Of a stretch of DNA of 64,000 nucleotides, positions 12,164 through 24,900 are shown one piece after another (positions within the stretch are counted from its first letter, which is position 1; every line of letters begins with the position of its first letter). The DNA is from Schistocephalus solidus (lineage: Eukaryota > Platyhelminthes > Cestoda > Diphyllobothriidea > Diphyllobothriidae). The stretch covers positions 1 through 64,000 of the forward strand of contig WEDG01011594.1 of NCBI GenBank assembly GCA_017591395.1. The letters are read 5' to 3'. Both the position numbers and the translations under genes were made by a program. The notes beneath the pieces were generated by a model. That model saw nothing but the letters and a program-made list of their open reading frames with translations. It was not told the origin of the DNA and ran no database searches.

Positions 12164-15100
12164 GTAAGTGTTTTACATTTAGGTTTCATTCTTCAGACGT
12201 ATTTTGACTTGTCCTTTGCTTTTTGGAATTCGGCATGCTTTTTGGTTTAATGAATAATTTGGATACATTTTGATTCACAGCGTTAATTTACTCTTATACA
12301 AGCGAAATTTGATTTTCTTGTTTTATATTAAAATGCACTCTATCAAATACCTCAATTATTTAGGTTTTATGTTAGCTTTAACAGGAATTCACATGACAAA
12401 TGAACTCAAAGGAGTTGAAGATGGCAAAACAGCAATCATATAAAAGAAGCAGAAGTCAAATTTCAATGTTTATTCTTGAACACGCTGCCCCGTAGTTTTA
12501 ATCTAAAACAATCAAGTTGAAAATCAATTTTTTTGTATTTATGGCAGCCTGAAAATATATTCGGAAAATTGAGTAAATAATTGTAAAACATAAAATTAAT
12601 CAAAGCAAAAACTAATTTCATCAGCATATAAGCTTTTCTTTATAAATTGTAAGATGGACATCCCAAGAGGTATAATTAGAAGTTAAAGGAGTTCTTTAGG
12701 GAAACAATGAGTCAATTGATATTGTAAATTTTCGACGCTGGTTCCCCAGGTCGACATCAGTCTTGTGGTATGTGTACAAAAAACAGTGAAAATTTAAAAC
12801 GTTTTGAAAAATCGATATTGCTGAATTAGTCCTGTCAATAGAAGTCATTGAGGCTGGACATCTCAATATGATTGGCTACCGGCTTTTCCACTTTTCCTTG
12901 AGCTTGTTGTACACGGGATCCAATTAGATGTGCCGATTAATTAACTAGTCATCAGAATGAATGACCTCTAAATTCAGCATCTCTTCGATGGGCAAAAGCC
13001 AACAGTGGTCGATTACGTAGCTCAGTTTGTAGCGTATGGCAATCTGATCTGGTATCGTCAACTGATGTTTGTAGGCGTGAGACTGATTTTTCCTGTTTGG
13101 CCGCAATACACAACAATGTATTTCATGATTTTGTAAACGGCTTCTTTTTATCTAAATAGCCAACCCTATCCATAGGGTGTAAAGCTGTTTCGAGTTAGCG
13201 CCACGTAAATTTGTTGCTTCGCAGTGTCTCAACGAGTTCAGACACCTTCTTAGTATGAGTGTTCGCCAGTTTTTATTGTGGGCGCATGATCGGAACAATC
13301 TAGTTCTTACTTTTTTCTTTTCCTTTTAATTCTTGATGTTTCATGCATCTATGTACAAAATCTCTAGGGTAACCGTTGCTGGAAAACAGTTTGAATATAT
13401 AAGTGAGTTCAATTTGGTAAAGTTCCTTGGTAGAACAGTGGGTTTTTGCTTGATTGATGAGTGTGCTGACAGTGCTCCGTTTGTGGGCGACAGGGTGGTT
13501 GCTCTCATAATGTACGATAACATAGAAGCTAAATGCGGATGTTATCCTATATTATTACGAGAGCAACCACCCTGTCGCCCACAAACGAAGCGCTATCAGC
13601 ACACTAATCAATCGATCAAAACCCACTGTTTTACCAAGGAAATTTACCAAATTGAACCCACTTATCTATTCAAACTGTTGTCCAGCAATGGTACCCCTAG
13701 AGATTTTCTACATAGATGCATAAGACATCAAGAATTAAAAGAAAAAGAAAAAGATAAGGAACTAGATTTTTCCGAATATGCGCCCACAATAAAAACTGGC
13801 GAACACTTCCATGCATTAAGAACGTGTCTGAACTCGTTGAAAGACACCTGTGGAAGCACCAAATTTATGTGGCGCACTAAACAAAGACTACACTTCGAAA
13901 CCAGCTTGTGCACCCTATGGATAGGGTTGGCTATTTAGATAAAAAGAAGCCGTTTACAAAATCCCATGTAACAGTTGTAATGTTGTGTATTGCGGCCAAA
14001 CAGGAAAATCAGTCTCTACACGCCTACACAAACATCAGTTGGCAGTACAGAGACGAGACCACCTATATCAAGTTGCCATGCATACACTACAAACTGGGCA
14101 CAAATTTGCATGGGACAAAACGACCACTGTTGGCTTTTGCCCATCGAAGAGATGCTGGGAATTCTTAGAGGTCATTCATTCTGATGACTGGTGCATTAAT
14201 CGGCACATCTTATTGGATCCCGTGTACAACAATCTCAAGGATAAGTGCAAAAGCCGGTAGCCAATCATATTGAGATGTCCAGCCCCAATGACAGCTATTG
14301 ACAGGACTAATTCATCAATATCGGTTTTCCGACAAGTTTTTAATTTTAACTGTTTTTTGCACACTTACCACAAGTCTGACGACGACCTGGGGAACTAGCG
14401 TCGAAAATTTACATAATATAGTTACTCATTGTTTCCTAAAGGACTTCTTTACTTCAATATATATATTTCATCGCACTGTTTTAAAAAAGATCCCGTAAAA
14501 TAATGTACTATTTAAGCAAACGCTATTAAAGGTCAAGATTCTGGTAGCCAATAATCGTAATCTATGAACCTTGATCTTAAACATCTAAGGAAACGACGTT
14601 TTACTATCTGCTAAATTTCATTAGGACACGGTTTTTTAAAGAAGATAACAAATTTGAAATCGTAAGTCAGATGTGTACAAGGGCAGGTCTTTTTACTTTT
14701 CGAAATATTTGACAGCTCAATTAAATGAATAACTGTGATAAACGCCATCATATAAGTTATTACGTATCTGAGAAATGTTCGATACTTGTTTTACGACTTT
14801 GTGAAATTTTCACTGCGAACGTATTTCCACATTATTATAACGTCACAAAAGCGTGCACAAATAACTTGGAATACAGGTCCATAGAAATTTATGAATAATC
14901 TACCCTGTACTCACCATATTTTAGCAGCATTCAAAGATTTGTCCGTTGAATTGTTTAGCATTTAGAATATTTAAAAGCTTTTTCATTCTCATACCATTTG
15001 CAAATGTGAGTATTTATATGCTTGTTTTGTGGTAATATAAAAGATTGTATTAAAACAGTTACCAATCAATCAGCATGAACTTACATTTTTATCGAAATTT

Positions 15101-18100
15101 TACCTTTATAATGCTTCGCAAATTTGATTCTTCCAAAAAAGGATGAGTATTCCAGTTAACGTATCAATATTATTTGCAAAAAATCAAAAAATATATCAAA
15201 ACACCATCGGCATCGCCATTTACAACATTTTATTGCCTTATTTGTAGAAAAATCAGAGAAAAAACGTACGTCATATATATTGATGATTCCCACTGGTTGA
15301 CTTGCTTTTTTCAAGCAATTTCTTCATAACTGCAGCAGGCGAGCTCTGCTAGAAAATTTTAAAATAAAAGAAATTGAGCTCCCCAAAATTTCTCATTTGT
15401 TTATTTATTATCAGTTCAGTGCCGATAGAAAATTAAACTACAGAAGAAAAGAGAGAGCTAAATATGGTATTAAAAACTTCAAGGGAGATCAAAATGGTCA
15501 GTTAATGCATATGAGCTGTAACACCTACGCCTCTCCTATTTTGCATTTGAACACCTGGAATCCAAACAACGGGGAAATTTTAAACGGGGTTAGTAAAATG
15601 GACGAGGAGGGCTGTGAAATGCTCGTTGGGCCTTGGCAATGTGCGGGATTGAACGAGCGTCTTCTGTATGGTCACTGCCTCTGTCATCGCATGCATCAGT
15701 TTGCGTAGAAATTTAAACTGTCTCACCTGCAAAAAGTGAAGACAAGTTGAGAAGTTTTTTTCATAATTGCATTAGCATATAAAACCGTGCTTCACTAAGT
15801 TACGTTTCATATTTCAAAGTTCGTACGACATTTGAAACAAGTTAAATAACTTTTCAACAATGTTTGAAATGAGACCAAACTAGAAGATGTACGCTTACAC
15901 TGCTTAAACGTTTCCTGGTCAAGTGTAAGCTGTAATAGTTTGGTTTATGAAGGGGTAAATTGACCAACTGCGCTTTGTGCCACTGCCGTTCAGTGCAGTT
16001 CGGTTGAAATCCTGAAGTTTTTTCGAGCAGAGGCCATGTTGATACATTTATTTGCAAAATTATATTGTACAAGTCACCTTCTTCTTATACTTTCTCCAAT
16101 ATTCTGGACTCTATAATGAAACCAGGTTAAGGTTGATGAAAAGGAGGGCGTGCATTAGATGCAGCCGCATGCTAAACCCAATCCATATGCAAGTCACCGC
16201 GCTTGCTACTAGCCTGCCTGACCACATGTGGTTGAACTGTCACTTGAAAGCTTAACTTATATTTGACAAACCGATCTACAAATTGCTTTCAGAATAATTT
16301 TACAATCAGAACGGAGGGTATAAGAGGCATTATTGAAAGCAATATAGATAGTTAATCTTGCATTACCGCAAACGTATGTGAATGGTTTTGTTACAAACTG
16401 CACGAATTGATAACATGCGTCAATTTTCTAGTTCAAATTTTAATTAAAAGATACATTTGCGAAAGAGATAAAGTACAGTGGGAAATATAAGTCAGCTACG
16501 ACAGATGCTAAAAAATGTTTTGTTAGGAAAATTTAAAGGGTAGCAAAAAAGGGGAAATAGCATTTGCAGAAAAGGCGTACTTAAGGCGAAAGGCAGAGTT
16601 ATAATTTGCCTTGAGGGATTTTCTTATCACGTCTGCACAGAGTAAAAAGGCGCCACATGCACTAGCTTTCTCGTTGATGCTGCTGGTAGTAAAATAACAA
16701 AGTGTGTCTCGTAACCCACTTACTTCAATTATAAAAAGTTTCCTTAAAGCAATGCTTTCTTGTGGACATTCCGGTGACACCGATTGAATCACGGAAGCCA
16801 AAAGATGTAGTAAATATAATGCGTCTTGGCAAACAGAATGTCTTGCTGAAGCCATTCTGTATTTGAAATGTCAGAAAAATTTAAATTCAGTAGGAAACGT
16901 TTTTCTTTCATTTATCCCTTGAAAGAACGTTTACAAAGCCAAAAACACGAATAAATATCTTTCCTTAAGTGAAGAACATTGTGGTATAAACAATTCATTT
17001 GGTGGAATATATATCCATTAATATATTACCTATAATTTACATTTCAAGACCACTGTTCATGTGTTTGCTGGTCCATTTATTCATGCTAGTATTTTAAGAG
17101 GGAACTCACAGAAAATTTAAATATGCTCAATTATGCCAATTATGTTCCCGTGCTACCGTCAAGGAAATCTGGCAAGATTTACTATACTGTTTTTATTAAG
17201 TTAAAATTAAATATTTGTTTCTGCATATTCAATAAATAACCATATGCTGCAGATGATGCTAGATGATATTCTTTTTTTTGATTTTCTAATATCCAGATAG
17301 AATTTGGGGTATGTTTAAAAGGATAAAGCGTTTGCTGCAATGGAAAACAATCTAAATTTATTTGATTACACATTCAAACTTTAGTTAAAAGTAAACTTAT
17401 CTGCCCATCATAAACAATTTTGTGTTTATTGTTATTATTCATCAAACGGCAGATAAAATTTTATGTGGGTTTGCGATCAAAACACACTAAAGGCTTCTTT
17501 ATGCACCTTTATTCTTACATTCAGATGCAGTTATCACCAGCATACTCAATGGTAAGAATTAAACGAAACCTACTTGTGCATTGCTTAACTAGACGTTATA
17601 AATTCATATTCCAGTTGAAAATGCTAGGGGTTTATAAGACGAGTGTACAAAGGGGAAACTCTGATAAGAAATCAAGCAAACATCCAAAAATATTTGCGGT
17701 TCACTGCTTATAAGTTCGCATAAATATATCAGGTAGAAATATCGAACTTCGAAGCATTTAATCTATTAGCGGTCATCTGGTTTTTATATTTTTTTGGGCA
17801 CAAAATCGAGCGTCTTTTTTATGCGAGGTTCTTTATATTTTGTGACGAGATGTATATTTTCGAAATCGTTAGAAGTTTGAGTTCGTTGTAGCAATACATA
17901 TTTATCCGGGAGTACAGACTCAGCAAAATATTTTTGTCTTATCCTGCTAATTATTTTTATAAACCCTAGCGAAGTTTATTATTTAATAACAAGTACAATT
18001 ATAAAATTATGCTGTGCATGTTAATTTGCTTAAGAAATTCATCGTGATTTCAAAACCTGAAAGATACCTATCTGGTTTAAAAGTTAATTAATAATAGAAT

Positions 18101-21100
18101 TAATAAATAAACGCAAATTTTATTTATAAAATCGTCTATTAAGCGTAAAATAGCAGAAGCATGGGAAAACGTTGATACACAATCTTCGTTCTTTTACTAA
18201 CATTTATCATATATACATGTGATCTGAGCAAGTTACTCCTGCAAAAAATCATGTTCCGAAAAAGAAAATTGTCACTTTGTAATTGATAGGGAGGATGCGT
18301 TTCACACAGTCTTATCTAGGCGTGTTTCAAACAAGCTTACTGCGATAGAATTTGAATGTTCAACCAATAAAACTGCCCAATAACGAACCATGCGGTAGCA
18401 TTTTGACCGTTAATTTTAGTACGAATTCAAAATCTATATCCGTTTAATATGCCATCATTTATTTCTTGCATTCTGTGATGTGAAAGGTCGTCCGAGTTAA
18501 TTTTAGCACTCATATGTTTTCTTGCGTCTTTTAATGCTCATTAAAGTTAAACAAACTATTGGCGATTAAGGTCCATGCTGCACAATGACGGATACTATAT
18601 GTTGAGTTCGTTTATCTGATCATTCAAAGTTTACTCAAATGGCCATTTCGTGGAATCAATGCTGTTTTAGATGTGCCTATGTTCATAAACGTGAAAAACG
18701 ATGTTGCGGTATAATAAGCACTGAGTTTACTTCCTGTCAAAGTCAAGCTTGTCTAAACAGTTGCTTATGCTTTCTGACTCCACTTATTGTTAGTTCTGCA
18801 ATCATCCTCAAATATACGCATATTTTGCTCAATGTGCTAAAAAATACTCACAGACAATCTTCTTTCTTCTGAAGAACTGAATATCGATAAAAAATGTTTC
18901 CTACTATAATCACGTATGGCAATTACTAATGGTTCGTCTTGCAAAAAAGGTGCATTTGTTTTTCAGGCAAATTAAAGGATCTATGTAAGAAAGGATTTCG
19001 TTATTTGCGTCATGCCCAGCTACAGCTAGTGGATTTATAAGCTCTTGCTCAACTATTAAGCTACTGCTTTATGCAAATTTATACTTAATAAGAATATAAT
19101 CTTCTTTTTCAACACCTTCTCTTCAAATATAACTTAGAATTCCAGACATTCTTCTTAAAACATCCAAATGACAATTTGGTGAGCATACATTTGCTTTCGA
19201 TTAATTCTCATCAGGACTTTACACATTATTCGCAAGCGCATCTCAGGAATACTATTAATTAATGTACCCGTAAGTCCAAGTTACATTAAAACAAAAACAG
19301 GATGGATCGTTCCTTTTTCTGGAAGTGCTTTGGTGTAGAAGTTATGACGGGAATATGCGGCGAGGTGTCTAACGTAAGAAGACGTGGTCCGGGACATATA
19401 CCCAGTTTGGGAGTTTTTTACCGCTAAACTTTAAGTGCAATGTAGTGCCCTGTTTGACAGAAAGGCTGTAAAAAATCAGTTCTATCGATAGAATTGAAGG
19501 ATAGCTTAAGGTTTTGGAAACCATTTTTGACAGAATGTATATATTTATTGTTATGAACATGGCCGAAAGACCACCAAATCTTCCTATGTTAATGACGAGC
19601 AAGAAAAGACTTTTCATCAGGGATCCTTTTCAAAGTGACGCAGCAAGTCAAGTCTTAAGAAGGTGTCTAAGTCAAGGAAAAGAGAACACATGCAGGTTTG
19701 GTTAGGAGAGGGTCAAATAAGGACCATAAATAGCTATATTCTCGCGCAAATGGTAAACAAGTATCATCTTCTCGATATAAGATATGCCTTACGGGCAACT
19801 GACAAGGTCCACTAAAGTTTTTCTAAAATTTCTTGGACATCGTCTGTCGGTTATCGCAGAAGTGGCTGCAATCTGACTACGTAAACGATTCCTGTGCGAA
19901 AAAATGAAATGTATACAGGCGCCACAGTTATCGTGGCTGAAAGCCATCAATTAAGCCGCCCACATCTAATTACCTGTCCCGGCGGCCACCATTCTTCTGA
20001 CGATGATCAGAAGACAGACTGCAATTTCGATTCGTTCCTCCTCCCCGCCCACCCTCACAACCGTACAATTAGTTTGACTTACCCGCATATTTGACTTAGT
20101 TATACAGTGATATAAATGTAAAATCCTGACGAGAATTTAATATTAAGCATATGTATGCTTGCTTGATTTTATTTTGAAATAGTAATTAGTGAATTTTTAA
20201 GTTCACATGTTGATTTTCAAATTACAGGGAACAAGTATTTCAAAGCCAAAGGAGGTACGTTACTGTAACAAATTCCCATGCAAAAGTTATTGATAAAATT
20301 TTTCATTCTGAAAACGGTTCTACTCAATTTTCCCCCCAGGGGTCTTCGCCATATTTCAGACATTGTCAAAAGTGCGCATTACAGTTATTTCCTACAGTAA
20401 TGCAAATTGTCCAATTGTAAATATGTACTAAATGTCATTAAATGGGGTTTAAACCTGCGACAAAACTATCAAACATTAATGCACTATAATTTGTGCCTTG
20501 GAGATGGCAAATGTCCTCCTTGCTCATTCCATCACGCGAGTGAATAATATTTCGTAACTAGAGTATTCTGTTAAACCAGTGAAGAAAAACTCAAGAAACC
20601 ATTAATTTATGTCTTATTTCGAAACACGCATAAACTGACTAATCTGATGAATTTTGGGGCTTTTTGATCTTAATAGAACAGAAAACCTATTTTTATCTGG
20701 TATTTAAACACAGTGATAAAATGAAAAAATTGGATTTTAATGATACATGATTCAGATGTATCGATATTTCCGTAGCGCTTAGTAGTGAGTAGGTGATTTA
20801 TGGAAAGGATGTTTTGCAACCTGACACATTAAATTTTTATTTAAAATGCGCTTGACAACTTCCGAATATTTCCTTTCAGAGAAAGGTTTGATACAGTTTC
20901 TCAAAGGTAATCATTAACCATTTATATTACAAACCACAAAGCGTATAATTTTCATTCGATGTGACTTGCTTTTTATAAACTTTAGAGAATGGGATGGAGT
21001 TAGGTAAGATAAGATAAGATTAGTTTTTTTATAAAATGCATCAAGAAACCGCTTACAACGATTAATATTTTAGTCAAAGAACTGACCAGGATTTCCGGTG

Positions 21101-21939
21101 GTAATTTCTCCTTATGTTTTTCATCAGTCAAACATCGCGTGTCGTCAAAATAAAAGTTAAAATGTTAACTTTACCTTTCAGTTGACGGCGATGACATAGG
21201 TAATCACTCCTAACCATTCAGCTGGCATAATCTTAGAATTTGTATGAGTTATCTAAATACAAGTGTTATTAACAGTCACTCAATATACTTGATACCCTAC
21301 AGTTTGAAAATGTACTAATTGTTTTCACATTTTCCGTTTGACAGTATCGTTGTCAACAAATGTGGTGCAATGTACGAGTTTAAATTAAATTAATTATAAT
21401 TTGGGACAATTTAATTATTCCACCCTGAGTTACTTTATATTTATTGGCTCATTTTAGTCGTACTGGCAAAAATATGTACGTTATTTGTTGCCTTCCGGCT
21501 CAAGCAGGCTTCATCAAAATATTTTTTCCATTTTGCGATTTTATCTAACTGTGGCCTATGCAAATGATCTTAACTGACATGTGCACTTCAGTCACTAAAA
21601 TAACAAAGTATCTATATATATGTTTCATTTGATTTAGTGAGAATCTACGTTCGTCTTTTGTCAGGTATATAAGTTTCAGCATTTAACCAAATACTTAACA
21701 TGCATGCACAAGAATAAACTCCAATTCTAAAGTTTCTTCTTTTGTGCTTTTAATACACAGACGAGGAAACATACGCAATTGCTGGTAGGCGTAACGATTT
21801 TCCGAAAAAATCATAAAATCTTACAACGTTTTACTGATAAATTCTATGTTATCTCCAGGAGGTTTGCGATTCATGAGTTCCTTTTGCATTTAGGACTTTT
21901 CACTGGCCTCGGTACGTTTGCTGCTTAGTTCTAAAACTT

Positions 21940-21972
<33 letters not shown>

Positions 21973-24900
21973 AAGAGAAAGCACATATTCTTAGTGATAG
22001 TTTTCATGACCGACATAATTTTTCTAATGTCAATGCTTTTTATACGGTTAACATAAAATTCAGTTGCAATATCAGTGTATGCTTATCCTTTAGAATTGTT
22101 CGGAAATGATCATATTCCTCGCAAGTTTCAACGTGGTCATAGGGAATTATATGGTCAAATTAATAGTACCACTGCATAATTATAGTCAAGATAAGCCCAA
22201 GTGCTCGATGTGTGTTCTTTTTTTGTTAAAACGAATAACTTAAAATTAATAAAAAAACAGTAAGTTGCAATTAATCTACATACATAATTTTATATTTTCA
22301 CTTTGTATATTTAGTACGGACGATAATAATAATTGTGCGAAGTAAGTTTGAACAAACATTTTCGTTGCGAAGACAGAAAAAACATCGAATCGTTGCACAT
22401 AGTTCCTTGAAATTCTATTTTTGATTCATTTTATAGAAACAATGGAGCCAAGTAATTTCTATTTGACTTTAGACTTTAATTATCTAAAAAGAACTTACAA
22501 ATAATGATGGCATTTATAAATTTTATTTTTATTATTTTTTTCCCAATCAAAAGCCGTATGTTCTCCAAATCTTATATATTTATCATACCTTCAACTTTCT
22601 GTCTTAGATGCAGCATTTATGAAATACGTCACAGGTGAGATTTAATCCCATGAGATTAATTTTATTTTCGATAACGGAAATATACAAAACAAAAATTATT
22701 ACAGATGACATTGGAAAATTGGGTAGGTCCTTAATGTGGTACAAAATAACTTTAAAAGTATTGTTTTGCTTGCGTTTCTTAAAAACTGGCTTTTTTACTC
22801 ATAAGAGGTGCTTTTTATTTTTAAGCGTCAACCTTCGCCTCCCGCCTTTTGGGTTAGTCATATTTTGTAATACCTTAACTTTCATTGGAACCACACATGA
22901 TGAATAGCTTTCGAAATCACCTAAATAAATATGCTTATAAATTATCCAAGCCTGTTTATTCCTGGTATCATTTTTAATTAATTTCAGATGCCAAAAGAAT
23001 TCTTGGTAAGTTCTTTGATACCTTTATTTTTTTTAAAAGTAAAAACATTTCTATATAAATAAATATAACTGAGGTATCATAAATATCCTCCAATAAATAC
23101 AACATTAATTGAAATTAACTCCTACCTGAAACCTAGCTTTCAAATTTTGAGTGGTTTTTATTCAGTATAACATTCGTTTTGGTATGGAGTCATGCAAAGT
23201 GAAGGTCTTTCTGTCTTTAATATTTAATTCGTTAACTTCTTCTTGGAATGATTATTTAACTATGTGGCGTTATACTAGGATGCAAACTTTTAAAAATGCC
23301 TTCAATATTTATTCGAAGATAAGCGAATCACAAATTGTATCGCAGGAACGTCATTCATTACATAACTTCGTGGCTTTCAGATGGCTATTAATATTAAACC
23401 AAGACTTAAAAATAAGTGGAAAAGTACTGATTTGCTTGCATGGTTACAAAACTATTATTTTACTGCTTACAAGTGCTTTTAATTTTATACCGGATACCTC
23501 GTCTCACCTGTTAGGTACGTCACATTTTGTGTTACCTGATCTTTCACTGGAACCACATTAAGTGAAAGTTTTTGCAAACTTACATGATAAGATATACTGA
23601 TAGATTTTCCAAGCCTGTATTTTCCTGGTATCTCATTTCATTAATAACAGATGCGACTGGAGTTATCAGTAAGTTCTTTGATACCTTACTTAATTTCAAA
23701 ACTAAGATGATATTGATAGAAATAAATATTAACTTGAGGCAACATAAATATCCTCCAATCCATAAAAGATTAATTTTTTGCATTCATATCTTTATCCTAG
23801 CTTTTAAACTGTAAAAAAATTAATTCGCTATAAAGTCTGTTCAGGTATTCAGTCATGTAATGTAAACGTCTTTCTGTCTTATTATTTAATTCGTTTACTT
23901 GTACTTGGAATTCATATTTTACTATGTAGCATTACAATAGGATGCAAACTTTTAAGAAGGCCTTTTAAATTGATTCACGCATAATCGGATCACAAATTTT
24001 ATCACAGGAATGTCATTCATTATATAACTTCGCGGCTTCCAGAAGGCTATTAATATTAAACCATGACTTAAAAATAAAATGAAATGTATTTATTTCTTTG
24101 CGTGTTTTCAAAACTATTATTTAAATGCTTACAAGATTTTTAATTTAATACCGGATACCTCATCTCACCTTTAAGGTTCATCACATTTTGTGATAATTGA
24201 TCTTTCACTGGAACCACAAATAATGAAACGTTTTGCAAACCTACATGATTAGATATGCCGATAAATTATCCAAGCCTGTTTTTTTCCTTGTATCAAATTT
24301 CATTAATAACAGATGCGACTGGAGTTATTGGTTAGTTCTTTAATACCTTAGTTTCTATCATAATTAAAGTGATATTTAAAAGAATAAATATTAATATGAT
24401 GCAAGCTTAATATCCTTTTATCCATGCAAGATTATTTTTTGTGCTTTCAAATCTTAATACGAGCTTTCAAACTTTAAGTAATTTAATTCGTTATAATGTT
24501 TGTTCAGGTATTCAGTCAAGTTATGTGAAATCTTCCTGTTTTACAATTTAATTCGTTCTTTTGTACTTAAAATTAATATTTTTCTATAAAGCATTGTAGT
24601 AGGATGCAGACTTTTCAGAATACCTATTAAATTGATTCGCAGATAATCGGATCACAAATTATATCACATGAATGTCATTCATTGTATTACGTCGTGGATT
24701 CTAAAGAGCTATTTATATTTAACGAAGACTTAAAAATAACTTGTTAATATTCTTATGCCTGTAGGTCTTCCTTCCTTAAAAATTTGATTTGCTTACTGTA
24801 TCGCATGAATTTCATTCACTGTATTAAGTCGTGGATACTAAAAAGCTATTAATCCTAAACCAAGACTTAAAAATAACATGTAAATATTATTTTGCCTGTG

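Larger units (their letters stand above)
12689..14440. mobile_element. Palindromic pair of Penelope-like element 3' halves
   Basis: The two arms, about 12689-13523 (minus) and 13539-14440 (plus), are imperfect reverse complements around a ~15-nt centre near 13531. Each arm starts in degenerate coding sequence, runs through a GIY-YIG region and ends in an AT-rich tail, so the 5' truncated ends face each other. Penelope-like elements encode a reverse transcriptase with a C-terminal GIY-YIG endonuclease and often lie in inverted arrangement. The pair sits in the first intron of the micro-exon gene. Confidence 0.85.
22785..24780 (+). repeat. MEG array, early units (~660 bp period)
   Basis: Type A exons occur at 22988 (DAKRIL), 23651 (DATGVI) and 24313 (NATGVI), 662-663 bp apart. 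The surrounding intron sequence is repeated too, for example 'ggcttccagaaggctatt' and 'taccggatacctc' blocks. In the second and third units the type B exon is disabled (see 23491 and 24152). Confidence 0.85.

Noticed and set aside
13333..13938. 201-aa ORF as an independent gene
   Set aside because: It crosses the centre of the Penelope palindrome, so its first third is the antisense of its own repeat; the real element frames differ.
17615..17629. 15-nt block with good acceptor after the exon at 17525
   Set aside because: The donor GTTTAT is poor; open and divisible by three, but not convincing without transcripts.
19146..19178. 33-nt block with CAG acceptor and GTGAGC donor in the MEG, divisible by three
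   Set aside because: In phase 1 it contains TGA (AAA TGA), so it cannot be a coding micro-exon of this gene.
21303..21311. 9-nt block between AG and GTACTA in the MEG
   Set aside because: Phase 1 gives an immediate TGA stop.
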